Shown: positions 11,929 through 24,740, counted from the first letter of the stretch. The stretch is DNA of 64,000 nucleotides from Solanum dulcamara (GCF_947179165.1 NC_077240.1:70573501-70637500), one strand, 5' to 3'. Notes: generated by a model from the sequence alone, not told the origin. A program made the numbers and translations.

Positions 11929-12985
11929 GTTGGGGCGTAATGGAAATGATGTGATGAGTTATTATTTATGTGAATTAATCTTAACAAATGAATAGGGTTA
12001 ACGACAAGCAATGTGTGTTTTTATTGTGATAAAAAATGTAAAGTGTCTTGATCTTGATATTGATGAGTGTTTGATGAAATGACTTGATAGCTTCATTTTG
12101 ATTGTGAACTTAATGAAATTGTTATTTGCTCATCATTGATAATGAGAATTGATTTGAGTTACTTTCTCATTTGGTTGATCCTAATTATGGTGAAAATATG
12201 GTATTAAAATAGAGATTTGATAACTTATATTGACGTGATTGAAGTAAATAATGGTATTGATATACTAGTGGAAACATGTCATGATTTATCTTGGTATGAA
12301 TTACATGTTGTTATGGATATTATAAACATCACCAAATAATCCATATTGATATTAAGTACATCATTCACAGAAATACCAAAGGTTATACACAAGGACGCAA
12401 ATGACAAATGATGTGCAATGCAATGCAATAAAAAGTCAAGTATAGTTATACATGTCTGTCCTAATAATACACATCCGCTGGTTAGCAGGACGGAACCCAT
12501 GGAGGACTCACAAGGTCTATGTATCCACCAGTACCATTTTCCTTTGGTATAATCATCAGTTACTGAAACCATTTCCCATCGGCACCGCCGAAACTATTTT
12601 CCATTAGTATAAACATCAATTACCAGAACTATTTTCCTTCGGTATAATCATTAATTGCCGAAACTATTTTTCTTCAGCAAAATCATCAATAGGATCTCAT
12701 CACAGTATTCTAGAACCCATAAAAATAGACATGTTTTAGGATAAAAGGAATTCTTATATTCTATTATATTTGCCTTATTTTGTTAGTTGGCTTGCTGAGT
12801 ACGTGTTATTTGGTATTCACTACTTACTTTTATACTTGTGTAGGCTCTGATCCCGGACTGTGAGTTTGAGCTCTTTTTTGTTCATCCGAGGCTTTGAGGA
12901 GAATTTGAGAGGTAGCTGATTGATGTCCAACGATCTCTCTTGTACCTTTACTTATGCTTTGTTCTATTTGAGTGTCACCTGAGTC
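11929..12985 (+). repeat. host LTR A, segment 2 (noncoding)
   Basis: This is the continuation of segment 1 after the C insertion. It has the look of the 3' half of a plant gypsy LTR: tgctgagtacgtgttatttg near 12794, then ggctctgatcccggactgtg and a ccgaggctttgagga block. A microsatellite-like series of acc(g/a)aaactattttcc(at)t units lies at about 12565-12680. There is no gene. The right edge is a guess based on where the expected order of LTR sequence breaks. Confidence 0.45.
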
Positions 12986-13390
12986 TACACCCTAGGCATG
13001 GCCGATACTCACAAACCATTGTTGGTTCCTAAAAGAACCTTTGGTCAGGATAACTCACTTTATGGAAGACTTAACTCACAAATGATACTACATATATATA
13101 TATATATGAATATAAATGCAACTTCTCAAATTTAATATCTCAAAATTATTTGAATGTAATATAACTCAAAGTTTTTCAAAACATGAACTCAAATGATATA
13201 ACTAATTAAAATCAAACTCTAACTGACTAGTCTATGAATCCTCTAATTCTGAATCTAACATAGGTACCTAGATAGGCCCACGGCTACCTCCGAATATAAT
13301 GCTAATACTGAAATAAAAGATGGAAGTAAAGACTTCCGAGTGCCTCAGAATGCAAAGAGGTCTCACCAGAAGCTGGATGGAGAGTTATCT
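12986..13390. repeat. unassigned LTR-like fragment
   Basis: This is noncoding, AT-rich sequence with a (ta)n run near 13091-13106. Phrases such as gcaaagaggtctcaccagaa look like gypsy LTR sequence, but I could not match it to another copy in the window or find its ends. Confidence 0.3.
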
Positions 13391-13567
13391 TGTCATGACC
13401 CAAAATGGGTCATGAGTGGCACCTACACTTAACCTTATATGAAGGACAACCAATGATATAAATCCCAACTTATATTAGCTATTCAACTTATGAAATACGT
13501 CAATAATGCAGAAGCTCAAACTTATTAAAGTAAGAAATAACAAAAACCACTAAAGGCTATTACACAA
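13391..13567 (-). repeat. LTR E, left piece
   Basis: It starts tgtcatgacccaaaatgg and breaks at the insertion of Athila element F. The rest lies at 27683-31236 and ends ggggcgttaca, so on the minus strand the LTR begins TGTAACGCCCC and ends CATGACA. I found no matching target duplication around E, so its left boundary or solo status is uncertain. Confidence 0.5.
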
Positions 13568-15223
13568 TGATAACGCTCAATTACACCTCTCGTAAGAGAT
13601 ATAGATGATTGTTAGTAGTATATTTTACCCAACTTATAGTCGAGGTTGAACCTACAGGGAATAGGTTGAAACAATTTCTATTAGCTATCACTATTCAGTT
13701 GTAATTACTACTTCCCAAAAATAAACTTGCATAAAGTAAAATGGGGGTTTTTGTTATTTAATTTAGCAATCACTTAATGATGTCTTAGAAAAGTAACTAA
13801 CAATTACGTTGTGAATAATATGAGAATTTAGCTAGTATTGTGTTCCCCATGACATGTAACTTAATAGACAGTTTGTATTCATGATATCATTTAATGCATT
13901 GCATGAAAAATGTAGTGAGTTAGGTAACATATAATTCACCTCCCGGTCCTTCTTATATATATCTCATTCATCCCATCCCGATCTCAGAATGTATGCTTTA
14001 CTAAGCCTCGCTCTAGATCTCAGATTACTATCTCCTCCCGATCTCAAGTAACTTAGACAAAGTTTATTCCTTCTTTTGAAGTCATATTCTTCGAATTACT
14101 GTTGTGATAGTCTTTTTCTAATCACTACCTCCCTCCTGGGAAAGTAATGAATACATGCAAGTTCTTAATGTGTGCACTCACTAAGAAACACATTTAAATG
14201 AAGAAATCAAAATACATGCAAAAACAAATCACGAATATCAACCCTACGTTTTGCCTATTTTAGTTAAGTCGTCGTAGTTTCCACAACCCTAGTTGTGCGT
14301 TTAGCTACTCATAGTTGTAACTAAAAGAACAAGAATTTGTATAGAATTCATGAATCAATACCTATGCGAATGAAGAAGTAAACCTTGATTCAAACACATG
14401 AACCACGAATCAAGAATAAAAACCAGAATGATATTTCAAGAATCAATCTCAAAAAGTATTAGAGTGTATCTTCAATATGTTCACCAAATACTTAAAAACT
14501 AATAAAACGTAGAACCCTAAATAAATAAATTTGGGTATTTATAGAAATAAAAAATCAAGTCCTAAACCAAGTAGGAAATCTGGTCGACGCATGTCACGAT
14601 GACACTTCATGGGCCGTGAAGCTATTCACGCTTCGTGGTGTGTAGTCATGGTCATCTCCTTTGAAAATCTGTTGCATTGATAACATCTTCACGGGGTGGG
14701 CGGGGAGGGGCTTTTACTGTCCGTTCAGAACACCATGATCTATGAATTGTACCAGTGGCATCTCTTTGAACCTTTCCTTTGAATTTTTGTCTCCTTCATG
14801 GGCACTATTCACGATCTGTGAAACTATAAATGACCCATGAATGGGCTCGTAGAGTCTTCCTTGACATTTTCCTGGATCCAATTTTTACTCACCATTCACA
14901 GAACCTTTCACGGCTCGTGCAAATCTATACACCCTGTTAAAGGTGTTGTAGGAATGTACTTGACACAATTACTTCCACACAGTCTTCAGCATCTTTTCAC
15001 GAGGCCCTACCATAGAGCTTTCACTAGTCCACGATCTGTGAAAGCTTACATGAACCCACACTTAGCCACTTTTTCCATAATAACTTGTCATCAGTCCAAA
15101 AATTATGCACGACTCCAATTTTCTATAAAACAAACAAATTGCATATCATATCTACTGAAACATCTTTCAATGCACACGAATCCACTGTTTTGAGCATCAA
15201 AAGTGTCATAAATACGTGACACA
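13568..15223 (-). repeat. 3' LTR of Athila element F
   Basis: This 1,656-bp LTR starts tgataacgctcaatta and ends cgtgacaca on the plus strand, collinear with 26054-27682. It is rich in dispersed palindromic (T)TCACGrnnyGTGAA motifs. A plus-strand open frame at 14837-15193 is antisense to the element and has a counterpart in the other LTR (27293-27778); see findings. Confidence 0.88.
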
Positions 15224-15240
15224 TCAACCCCCTCAACTTA
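15224..15240 (-). other. polypurine tract of element F
   Basis: On the minus strand this reads TAAGTTGAGGGGGTTGA directly before the 3' LTR start (TGTGTCACG). It is the expected second-strand priming site. Confidence 0.7.
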
Positions 15241-16850
15241 GAACCATTTTTTGTCCTCAAGCAATGACACGAAAAAAAAAACATGACGTGAAAACACAAA
15301 TAACTATAAGAGGATATATAGCAACCCTACACATTAAATCTGACCCTCCTATTCAATTTACTCAACTATGAAATACACTGGTAGTCCAAATAACTCACAA
15401 GGATTGATTTATGACATCGCCCTACTCATAGTCAACCAAGCAAATACAAACGACAGTAAACTAGTCAACATAGCAACTCAGCAATATAATCAAAGTGCCC
15501 TCACAACAGAGAAGTCTCTCACACAGTATGCAAAAACAGAACAAAGATTGAGATAAACTTACTCACACTCACAAAAGAAGCTCAATCATTGCACATGTAC
15601 AGACCATAGGCTTGCCCTTATTTTCTACACTGCACTTTCGAATAGCTCTCTTAGGATTACATTAGAACTTTTTTTGCTTGTAATGTTGGCTCGGGTTCAA
15701 GTAGGATAAATTTAGGATTTAAGTGGCTATTTTGCCCCTCCTTGACGCTACTTTAACTTAGCTATTTTTCTTTCGATCCCCAAATTATTTCATCCCCTTA
15801 ATTACTTTTCTATTCTCACCCAGATGTGGCTTCCGCTGTTGTTCTTTCTTCTTATTATTTCTTCTCTAAGTGTGTTTTCTTAATACAATTCTGACTTTCA
15901 TGATGCATCACACTTGTTTTTTTATTTCCTTAGCGGCCACACCCCCATGCTTATAAATTTTTTTCTCATCACATAACTCTTTTCATACCCCACTTTTCCG
16001 CTTCTTCTTTATAGTAGCCACCCTCAACTTAGGTTTTTGGTTTGAGTTGAAGTACATAGTCTCCTAGGAGGTATCAAGACCAAGATAAAGGCTCACAAAC
16101 TAATTCTCCTTATAGTATCCACCCTCAACTTAAGATTTTAGCCTGAGTTGAGGTACATATTGTCCTTGGAGGGACCAGGGCCAAAATAAAGATTCACAGA
16201 TGGAAAGGGAAGGTGAATTGTGGTTAATCAAAGAAAAGGTTTATTTAGGCTCAAACTTTTGGTTCAAAGAATATGCTTTTATTTGGTCGGTTATTTTTTG
16301 GCTAAGTGACTCATTTTCAACAACGGCCTATGATCCGGTCCTAATCAAGCTATTCAATCATTTTAGTCAGACTAACCGTGCAAGTTCTAGCTTATAGATG
16401 TATTCGAACTAGAAAGTTAAGCTCACACACATGGAACATATGTTACATTGTTTGGCACTAATCAACACAGTCATGTCCTAGATAGAATTTGATTGACAAG
16501 TCAATATGTATAATGTCCTATAAAGATCCTAGCAAGTTAGTTTTCATGGTCTAGGCCAATTACATAGCATTTCATAGGATTTTTAGTTAGAGGTAATTTT
16601 TGTTCAGGTCAACTCATTCTTTTCATAGGATACTATATATTTCTATAGACTCTTGTATTTATACAGAAATAACCTAAACATACCAGTTCTACTAGACATA
16701 CACTTGCGAGAAAAGAAACATGGCAACAAAAAATGCAAGTGTCATGATGCCCCACCCCCTATCAAGAGAGTGAGCATTTTCCTCAATTTCATGTCAAAGA
16801 CCTCAATAATAACTACAAAGAAAGTGATCAAACCTATGATGCCCTAGGCA
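15241..16850 (-). other. element F 3' untranslated region
   Basis: No gene is seen. It contains a tandem duplication (16018-16098 and 16119-16199) whose units both start with ccaccctcaactta, a near copy of the polypurine tract. The open frames here have no recognisable domains. Confidence 0.5.
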
Positions 16851-18560
16851 TCAATCGGTGGTGGTGTAGTGGCACCAGCATTGGCTGGTGTACTCAATGA
16901 TAGAGGCCCAAGAGAAGGAGCAGGGGCAGCAAATAACTATAATAAATTATCAGTGGCACCTGGAGGTTTAGCGGCAGTGGATCTCTCTTGAAGCGCAGTC
17001 AAGCTCTCCATAGGTCGGTCAACAAAATTCGTATGGAATCTATCTCTATAGAACCCAGGCTAGCCATCTATGTAGTAATGTGGGCCTCTAAACCATCAAT
17101 ACAACCCTGCAATTATGAATTCTCCTGTCTGAGATCTGAGTGAAGGCGGGTCTCAATCTGCTGACCCTGATTCTAAACCACTTGTGGAAGATGCTCTATG
17201 ATCTAGTCCACTAGTGCCCTATTCTGACGATGCTCGACTACCAAGCGTGCAAAGAACTCATACTGCATAGTCACCATCATCCAAGTACTCACCACAGTCA
17301 GAGGAAACTAACTCTTACCTTTGGGCTGCTCAAAAGCCTCGTCGATCTGTGGGGTAGGAGAGACTCCCTCCAATGACAGATTAGCTAAGGTGGACCTGGT
17401 GTGATAGTCACTGGACTGCTGCTCGGTATGTCTTGACCTTATAAAGGGGGTTCTCAACATTTTTTATTTGGGAAATATTTGTAGACTTAGTGACTGTGGT
17501 ATGCTTATCCAAAATCGGCAAAAAGAAACTTTGAAGTAGACACATAGCGATCGAATCAGGCAGGAAAGGGGAGACCAACTTTTTCATTAAGTGCCTAGTC
17601 TCGTATCTCTGCCGCTATTAACTAACCCACATTCAAAGCATATTGAGACATGATGCAGGCTACCAAAGATGCTTGAGATAGGAAAAGGGTATTATCATTA
17701 ATAGTGGGCCTCAACCGGAGATGAACTATGACCCACCAAAATTTAGCCGAGAAAATGAGAGTGCATTGATGATTGGTTGTCTTAGGTTAGTCACCCAAGC
17801 TGCCTCGACCTCCTCAATAGCAATAATATGTGCAATCCATCTAAGAATCTCAGTTCCAGTATGCAGAATGATCCATCCGCTCCTCATTTTTCACTAAGTG
17901 ATGTAGATGCTCGTACATACCTGATGGGTGTGGAGTATAATTAGGATCATGTAAAAATCAGAGAATAGTAGTCTCTAATATGTCAAATTGAGCACCCCTC
18001 AACTGCACTATATCTAGTGGAGGTAGCTTCAAGGCCAGGGACTTTTTCTTCTTTTGTGAGGTCTTATCAGTGATTGAGTTTAGGATGGTGGCTGCATATG
18101 CATAATAGAACTCCTAGATAAGCTGCTCAGAATATCTCTCCTACAGTCTACTCATCCACCCAAATTTATAGGAGTCAAACAAGGCCTTTATCTCAGGCAC
18201 TAAGGATAGGTTGTCAGTGATAACTTTGATCTCTGAAACTATGGCCTATTTGCTCAGGCCGCTGGACCATTTGGTCAAACCATTATTAAATATTTTTTGA
18301 GCCTCCGAAACTAACCATCAAGTTTGAAAAAAGTTTATGAGAGCCTTAGTTTGACTGGAATAGATGTACGGATGGCTGCACACTGCTCAATACTATCTTT
18401 GCTCTCAACTTCTTCTTCGTCGCTTCTAAAACCATTACCTTCTTCATCGGACTGCTCACCCTCACTATTTTGTTAATTTCCTGACCCCGCCGCCTCCTCT
18501 TCAGCCTGGGAGTGAGTGATTTTGGCCTCGGCGGTAGCCATTGCTCTAGTAGTGCATGGT
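16850..18560 (-). pseudogene. env-position ORF remnant of Athila element F
   Basis: On the minus strand a frame beginning near 18545 reads MATAEAKITHSQAEEEAAGS, then a very acidic stretch (SDEEGNG, SDEEEVESKD). Further on come pieces resembling the third ORF of Athila-like elements, often annotated as putative plant transposon protein. Many stops interrupt it. Position, between integrase and 3' LTR, is where Athila elements carry their env-like ORF. I see no convincing membrane segment, so an envelope role cannot be claimed. The assignment is by position and weak sequence resemblance. Confidence 0.4.
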
Positions 18561-20828
18561 GAGTGAGGTGAGACAGTCATGTCACATTAGACTTCGAACC
18601 CACTAAATGTCTCTTCTCCCGACTTGTGTTTTGAGTTTGCTTCTAATCTTGGGAAGGCGAATCATAGAGTTGAGACATGGGTCTTGTGCGTTTTGTTCAT
18701 TTAGCTCTCATGGTACCTGAAAAGAAGACTAGCGGTTAGTATATAATCAATAAAGTGTGATGAATTTTGAAGGGGTAGTCAGACTTCCCCGTTAATATAC
18801 AAGCATAGCAATAACCTTAAGAAGTGACGTCGCTCAATCCATCATAGGGTAATCACAAGCCAAAACTATTTTTTTATGCAAGTGTATTTACACGGAGCTC
18901 ATCATGAGCCGTCAATCGCACCATGGATCATTGACTGTATCGTGAAGGGGGTCAAATAGGGGTTGTTTAGAAACAGTGGAAAAAATTTTCCAAAGGATGG
19001 ACCACGATGCTCTTAACAGTCTGTGAAGATATTCACGCCCCATGAAGAGTTCCATAATCCCTCACTTGGAAAGTTTCCCAATTTCACTTATGCTGAAGAC
19101 CACAGGCACTTACACGGACTGTTACATTCAATACGGCCTATAGAGGTACTATTGTCCCAAGCAGGCTAGGTGGTCAATGGCATACTTTCCCCCATGTCCA
19201 TTTTCAGCCCAAATACACCCAATATCAACCAAATACAAACATATGTAGGCAAGTACGCTCAATATAAAGCAAACCCACCCTCTTACATATTTTATTTCCA
19301 TTCAACTCAAGAGTTTCGACCCACACCAAATGCCAATGAAGTGTTTTAAATGAAAAATTCAATCACATTATGCACATTCACCAAGAGTATTACCACATGG
19401 TCCACAACACCATAGGAACTTGTAAAAGTAAGAAAAGGACTTACTTAAACTAGGAACTCAATTGGACTAGGGTTGGGGACTGACACGAGGAACTCTTTAC
19501 ACTGATAGAGCTTGATACACCAAATGAATGGAAAATCAATAGACTGTGGTGTTGTTTTCAGTGTGGGAATTTGAAAGAGGGTGGTTCTAAGTGGAAGTGT
19601 AGACTTTTACCCATGTAATTTGTGAAATGTGGGTAAGAAATCATATTGGGAACTATTAATTTAGGTAACGGGTTGAATCGGGTGGGGTCTAACTTGTGGG
19701 TTTGCTGACCTAGTTACACGGAACGTGAACATATCATATGAACCGAACAACGAATTATGAACTAGTCTGCTGAATTAGCCTTAGAGAAGGAGATAAAAAC
19801 TTACATGAGAATTCACTGACAGCTAAATGGTCCATGAACATTTATGCGAACCATAAACCCACCTGTGAACCTAAAGCTTTCTAGATTTTAACTATCATGC
19901 TCTCACACCACGGGTTGTGGTGTTATACAAGCCTCATGGATTGATCCGTGGTGAGGTATATTAGGCCAGTGCCTGACTCTTGCTCATTTGTTGGGTCCCT
20001 GCACTTGCAAAACACACCGTGACATTATAACAATATTAAATAACAAAATTTAACCTATCTAAAACTAATACAATCCTTGGGTTACCTCCCAAGCAGTGTT
20101 TGATTTAACATTCGGCATGACATGGGTCACCCTACTACTTAGACTTCATGAAGCTTTTCCGTATGGGTTGCCACCCATGCAGTGCCTGATTTAATATTGC
20201 GGTACGATGCAGGTTCCTTGACTACTCAGACTTCATCAAGCTGGAGCTCTTCAACAACTTTCACTTTGTCAAGAGATCCCAAGTACCATTTCACCTGCTA
20301 TCCATTCACTTTGAACCTATGACCATTTGGAGCTTCAATTTCAACTGCTCCATGAGAAAATATTGTGTGATGGTGAAATGTCCAGACATCTATCACCGTA
20401 GTTTTTCTGGAAACAACCTCAGCCTGGAATTAAACAACAACACTTTGTCCGCAATGCTAAATTTGCACTTCTCAATTTGCCTATCATGATATAGTTTCAT
20501 CCACTCTTTGTAAAGAGCATCACTCTCATACGCACACAAGAGAACTCATCCATATCACTGATTTGATCTAGCCTCATATTGTACAGTTTCACTCCAATTC
20601 AAGTTCAACTTTTTTAGGGCCCACAGTGCCTTATGTTCTAGCTCCACATGCAAATAACATGCCTTTCAAAATACTAACTGGTATGGGGAAATACCAATAA
20701 GTGTTTTGAAAGTTATCTGATATGATCATAAAGCATCATCTAGCTTCCTCGCCCAATTAGTCCTGTTAGCATTCACAGACTTGGCTAGAATCTCTTTGAT
20801 TTCGTAATTTGATACCTCAACCTGTCCA
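18561..20828 (-). other. element F spacer between integrase and env-position ORF
   Basis: No gene is supported. Two features stand out: a group of TCACG/CGTGA palindromic motifs like those in the LTR (about 18890-19160 and 19710-19960), and a diverged direct repeat at 20072-20235 (gttacctcccaagcagtg and gttgccacccatgcagtg). The second type of repeat is commonly seen near the 3' end of pol in Athila/Tat elements. Confidence 0.45.
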
Positions 20829-21540
20829 CTAGACTGGATGATATGGAGTAGCTATATTGTGTTTTTGCACGCCAGATTTCTCTAGCATAGTCCAAAAGAT
20901 CTTATTGAAAAAATGGGAACCCCCATCACTGATGATAGCCCTAGCAGTCCCAAGCCTAGAAAAAATATTTCTTCGCAGAAAACTAGGAACACTCTTGCTC
21001 TCATTATCTGGTAGGGTGACAACTTCCACCTATTTTGATACATAATAAACTACAACAAGAATGTATTTCATCCCATATGAACTCACGAACGGCCTCATGA
21101 AACTGATGCCCCATACATCAAACAACTTCACTTCCAGGATTGGTGTCATAGGCAACTCTTGGCACCTAGATATGTTTCCTTGCCTTTGGCACTTATCACA
21201 GGTCTTCGCCAAATCATGAGCATCTTTGTAGATGGTAGGCCAGTATTAACCACATTGTAGTATCTTTTGTGCAGTGCGAATCCCACCATGGTGTCCACCT
21301 ACCTGAGATGAGTGGCATGCCTCCAAAATACGAAGCATTTTTACTTCTGGAATACACCTCCTGATAACATTTTTAGCACACATACTAAATAAATATGGCT
21401 CATCCCAAAAGTACCTATTAACATGACGTAAAAACTTCTTCCTCTATTGAAAAGTAAGATCTTCAGGCATAATATCACTAATAAGATAGTTAGCAAAATC
21501 AGCAAACTAAGGGATAAGATCAAGAGTGGAAGTCAGGACA
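20829..21540 (-). pseudogene. element F integrase remnant
   Basis: On the minus strand the zinc-finger part gives [20 protein letters not shown] (about 21150-21205). The catalytic core gives [12 protein letters not shown] and [11 protein letters not shown], where intact copies read DVWGIDFMGPF and VDYVSKW, so the first catalytic aspartate of the DDE triad is lost. The second region, ARAIISDGGSHFFNKIF near 20940, retains its aspartate. The [13 protein letters not shown] stretch follows. Several frame breaks make it non-functional. Integrase would have inserted element cDNA into the chromosome. Confidence 0.82.
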
Positions 21541-21689
21541 TGTTCATTTGGGAAGGAATCATCAATATCAAGCTCATCCTTATCTCTATTCTCATCTTCC
21601 AATTTGGACAAATGGTCAGCCAACTGATTTTCACTACCTTTACGGTCCTTTACCTCAAAATTAAATTCCTGAAGCAGCAGCATCCATCT

Positions 21690-23413
21690 GATTAACCTTG
21701 GATTAGCATCTTTCTAGGTCATCCAGTATCTTAAGGTTGCATGGTTAGTGTGAACTATCACCTTGGTAACCAGAAGGAACGCTCTGAATTTTTCAAACGC
21801 AAACACTACTGCTAACTGGTAAAGTTGTTGTCATGTGACCAGGAGGTCATGGGTTCAAGTCTTGGAAATAGTTTCTGGCAGAAATGCAAGGTAAGGCTGC
21901 GTATAATAAACTCTTGTAGCTGAGACTTTCCCTGAACCCTACGCATAGCGGGAGCTTTAGTGCACCGGGCTGCCCTATACTCTACTACTAACAATTCTTT
22001 CTCAGTCACAGTATAATTCTTCTAGGTTGCATTTAGCGCTTTGTTAGCATAATATATGAGGTGAAAGATCTTATTGCACTTTTGCCCTAACACAACCCCC
22101 AAAGCCACACCGCTAGCATCACACATGATCTCAAATGGAGCAGACCAATCTAGAGCAATAATCACTGATGCTAAGATCAATTTTTCCTTCAAACACTCAA
22201 ACGCTTTCATGCATGCCTCATCAAAGTAGAACTTTACCTCCTTATCCAATAATTAGCACATATTGTGTGCAGTTTTAGAGAAATCCTTAATAAAATACCG
22301 ATAAAAACCTGCATGACCCAATAAGATACGGACACCCTTTACAGAGATAGGAGAAGGCAGTCTCTTAATCACCCCTATCTTCACCTTGTCAACCTCCAAA
22401 CCTTTCTCTAAAATCTTGTGGCCTATCACAATACCCTATTTGACCATGTAGTGGTATTTTTCCCAGTTCAGGACTAGGTTAGCCTCTTCAAATCTCTACA
22501 AAGCCCTGCTAAGATTAAATAAGTAGTTATCGAAAGTATCTTCTACCACAGAAGAATCGTACATAAATACCTCAAGAGTGTCTTCCATCATATCAGAAAA
22601 AATAGACAACATACAATACTAGAATGTAGCAGGTGCATTACATAATCCAAACGTCATGCACTTGAATGCAAAGGTACCAAAGGACATGTAAATTTTGTCT
22701 TTTCTTGGTTCTCTGGTGCTATAGAGATCTGATTGTAGCTAGAGTACCCATCTAGGAAACAGTACCAACCTCTGCCTGCCAACTGATCTAGCATTTGGTC
22801 CTAGAAGGGTATTGGAAAATGGTCCTTCAAAGTCCATTTATTCAGCTTTCGATAATCTATGTAGACTCGTCATCCCATGACTGACCTAAGTGGGACCAGC
22901 TCATTTTTATCATTAGCAATGACTGTCATACCCCTTCTTAGGGACACATTGAACTAGACTAACCCAGGTGCTATATGATATAGGATATACCACACCTGCA
23001 TCTAACTACTTGATAATCTCCTTCTTCACTACCTCTTGCATAGGTGGATGTAGTCTCATTTGGTGTTCAATAATAGGACTAAAATCCTCTCCCAACTGAA
23101 TTTTGTGCGTGAAAATGCCAAGAGGGATATCTATAATATCAACAATAGTCCAACCAATAGCTTTCTTGTACCTTTGCAATACCTCAACCACTATTGTAAC
23201 TTGCCCTTCACTCAAATCTACATCAATAATTACTGGAAAAGTTTTATTCTCACCAAGAAATACATACCTCAAATGGATTGGCAACTCTTTAAGCTTAATT
23301 ACAGGCGGCTCCTCTATAGATGGTTTAGCGAGTAGAGTCGGTTTGTTCTTTAAGTCAAGATCTAGCTTCTTTGGAGCATAGGGATGTGATCTTATGCCCT
23401 GCAAAGCACTCAT
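21690..23413 (-). pseudogene. element F reverse transcriptase and RNase H remnant (split by a SINE)
   Basis: The 5' portion (23006-23413) matches the Athila linker before reverse transcriptase: SIEEPPVIKLKELPIHLRYV, FLGENKTFPVII, KKAIGWTIVDI, then the start of RT with EHQMRLHPPMQEVVKKEIIK. Later pieces include DQLAGR-like sequence near 22790, FGTFAFKCMTFGLCNAPATF near 22640-22690 and VFMYD near 22555, where the usual catalytic FMDD has lost one aspartate. RNase H (22022-22249) has CDASGVALGVVLGQK. The RNase H frame breaks at TEKELLVV, where a SINE (21817-21981) sits, and resumes beyond it. Multiple stops; dead. Confidence 0.85.
21817..21981 (+). mobile_element. SINE (TS/SolS-type, tRNA-derived), plus strand
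   Basis: It reads tggtaaagttgttgtcatgt, then the RNA polymerase III B box ggttcaagtcttgg, and ends in agtgcaccgggctgcccta. It is the same family as the copies at 41205-41398 and 42611-42748. Flanking ctactgctaac (21806-21816) and ctactactaac (21982-21992) are a near-perfect target duplication. The insertion disrupts element F RNase H, so it is younger than F. Confidence 0.85.
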
Positions 23414-23439
23414 AGACTCGTCATACCCCTCAATACCAT

Positions 23440-24740
23440 CACCTTAAAAATTCATTATTACAGCAGCTAAATGCTCAACAGCAAGTCTTTCCTCAATGTG
23501 CGCATCGATGACACTCTCTATCTCGATATCAAACACAGACATCACTGTTATATCTTTAGGTTGCTTCATGAAAGAGCATACATTGAACTTGACATGTCCA
23601 TCATTTAGCCTAAATGTAAGCTCTCCACGTTCTACATCCACCAATGCTCTTCTAGTTGCCAAAAATGGTCTCCCTAATATGATAGGGACCTCAAAATAAA
23701 CCTAACAATCCAGTATGACAAAATCATCTGGGAAGATGAATCGGCCCACTAATATTAATACATCACACAAAATTCATACTAGTTGTTTCATAGATCTATC
23801 CACCATTAGTAGCCGCATAGAAGTCGATTTAGGGGCTCCCAAGCCCAATTATCTGTAGATGGCTAATGGCATGAGGTTTATACTTTCCCCCAAATCATAT
23901 ATGGCCCTTGATAACTCAAAAGCACCAATAGTACAAGGTATGGTGAAGGCGCCTGGATCTTCCCTTTTTTTGACCAAAGACCTTATAGCAGTCGCACTGT
24001 AGTAATATAGATTATCGATTGGCTCAAAAGACACTATTATCTTCTTTGTAACTAAATCCTTTATGAACTTGGCATAACCCGACATTAACATTGTCAACTA
24101 GCTCAAAAGACACTATTTTCTTCTTTGTAATTAAATCCACTAATGGAATATTAATTGATATCTCCTTGAGCATAGAAATAAACTTTAGAAATTTTCCATC
24201 CTCAATATTTTTCTTCAATCTGTGGGGAAATGGAGGTGGTGACTTACGAACAGGTGGCAATGGATGAGGTACCTCAGCCTTAACTTGCTTGGTGCCATTA
24301 TTTTCATATATCTGCTTCTATTCCAATACCAGATCTTCGGCCTCATTAATATCATCAAATAAAACTGCCTTATCTGCCTATTGCTTTGCATCCCCATCAA
24401 TCTTAGGAGTTGCATCCTTTGTTTGTTAATTGTCTGCAATAATAGTGTCAAAAAATACCTTACCGCTCCTTGTTATCATTGTCATGCATTGCCCATCTCT
24501 CCTAGAATTTTGCACCGTGTCACTAGGTAAAGTACCAATCTTCCTCTAATTAAATATTGCTGATAACTGGCCCATCTGATGCTCTAATTGCTTGATAGAG
24601 GTAGAGTGTGAATCTACTAAATAACTGATATTAGTCATGTCACCTCGCATATCTCTGACTCCAGACTTAGTCGTCTCAACCTTTTGTAGGATGTCTTCCA
24701 GTTTAGAGTTTCCATTATTGTTTTCGGCCTAATCTTTGTT
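23440..24740 (-). pseudogene. element F protease region remnant
   Basis: On the minus strand the retropepsin-like active site reads IYDLGESINLMPLAIYR (about 23855-23905). Athila proteases have the same DLGASINLMP block. Before it comes a typical frame with SRAIYDLG and preceding GAFTIPCTIGAF. A second piece (23444-23662) reads [20 protein letters not shown], also an Athila hallmark downstream of the active site. A local duplication (24000-24060 against 24090-24140: ctcaaaagacactatt and ttcttctttgtaa) adds a repeated block. Stops and frameshifts throughout. The enzyme would have cleaved the gag-pol polyprotein. Confidence 0.78.
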
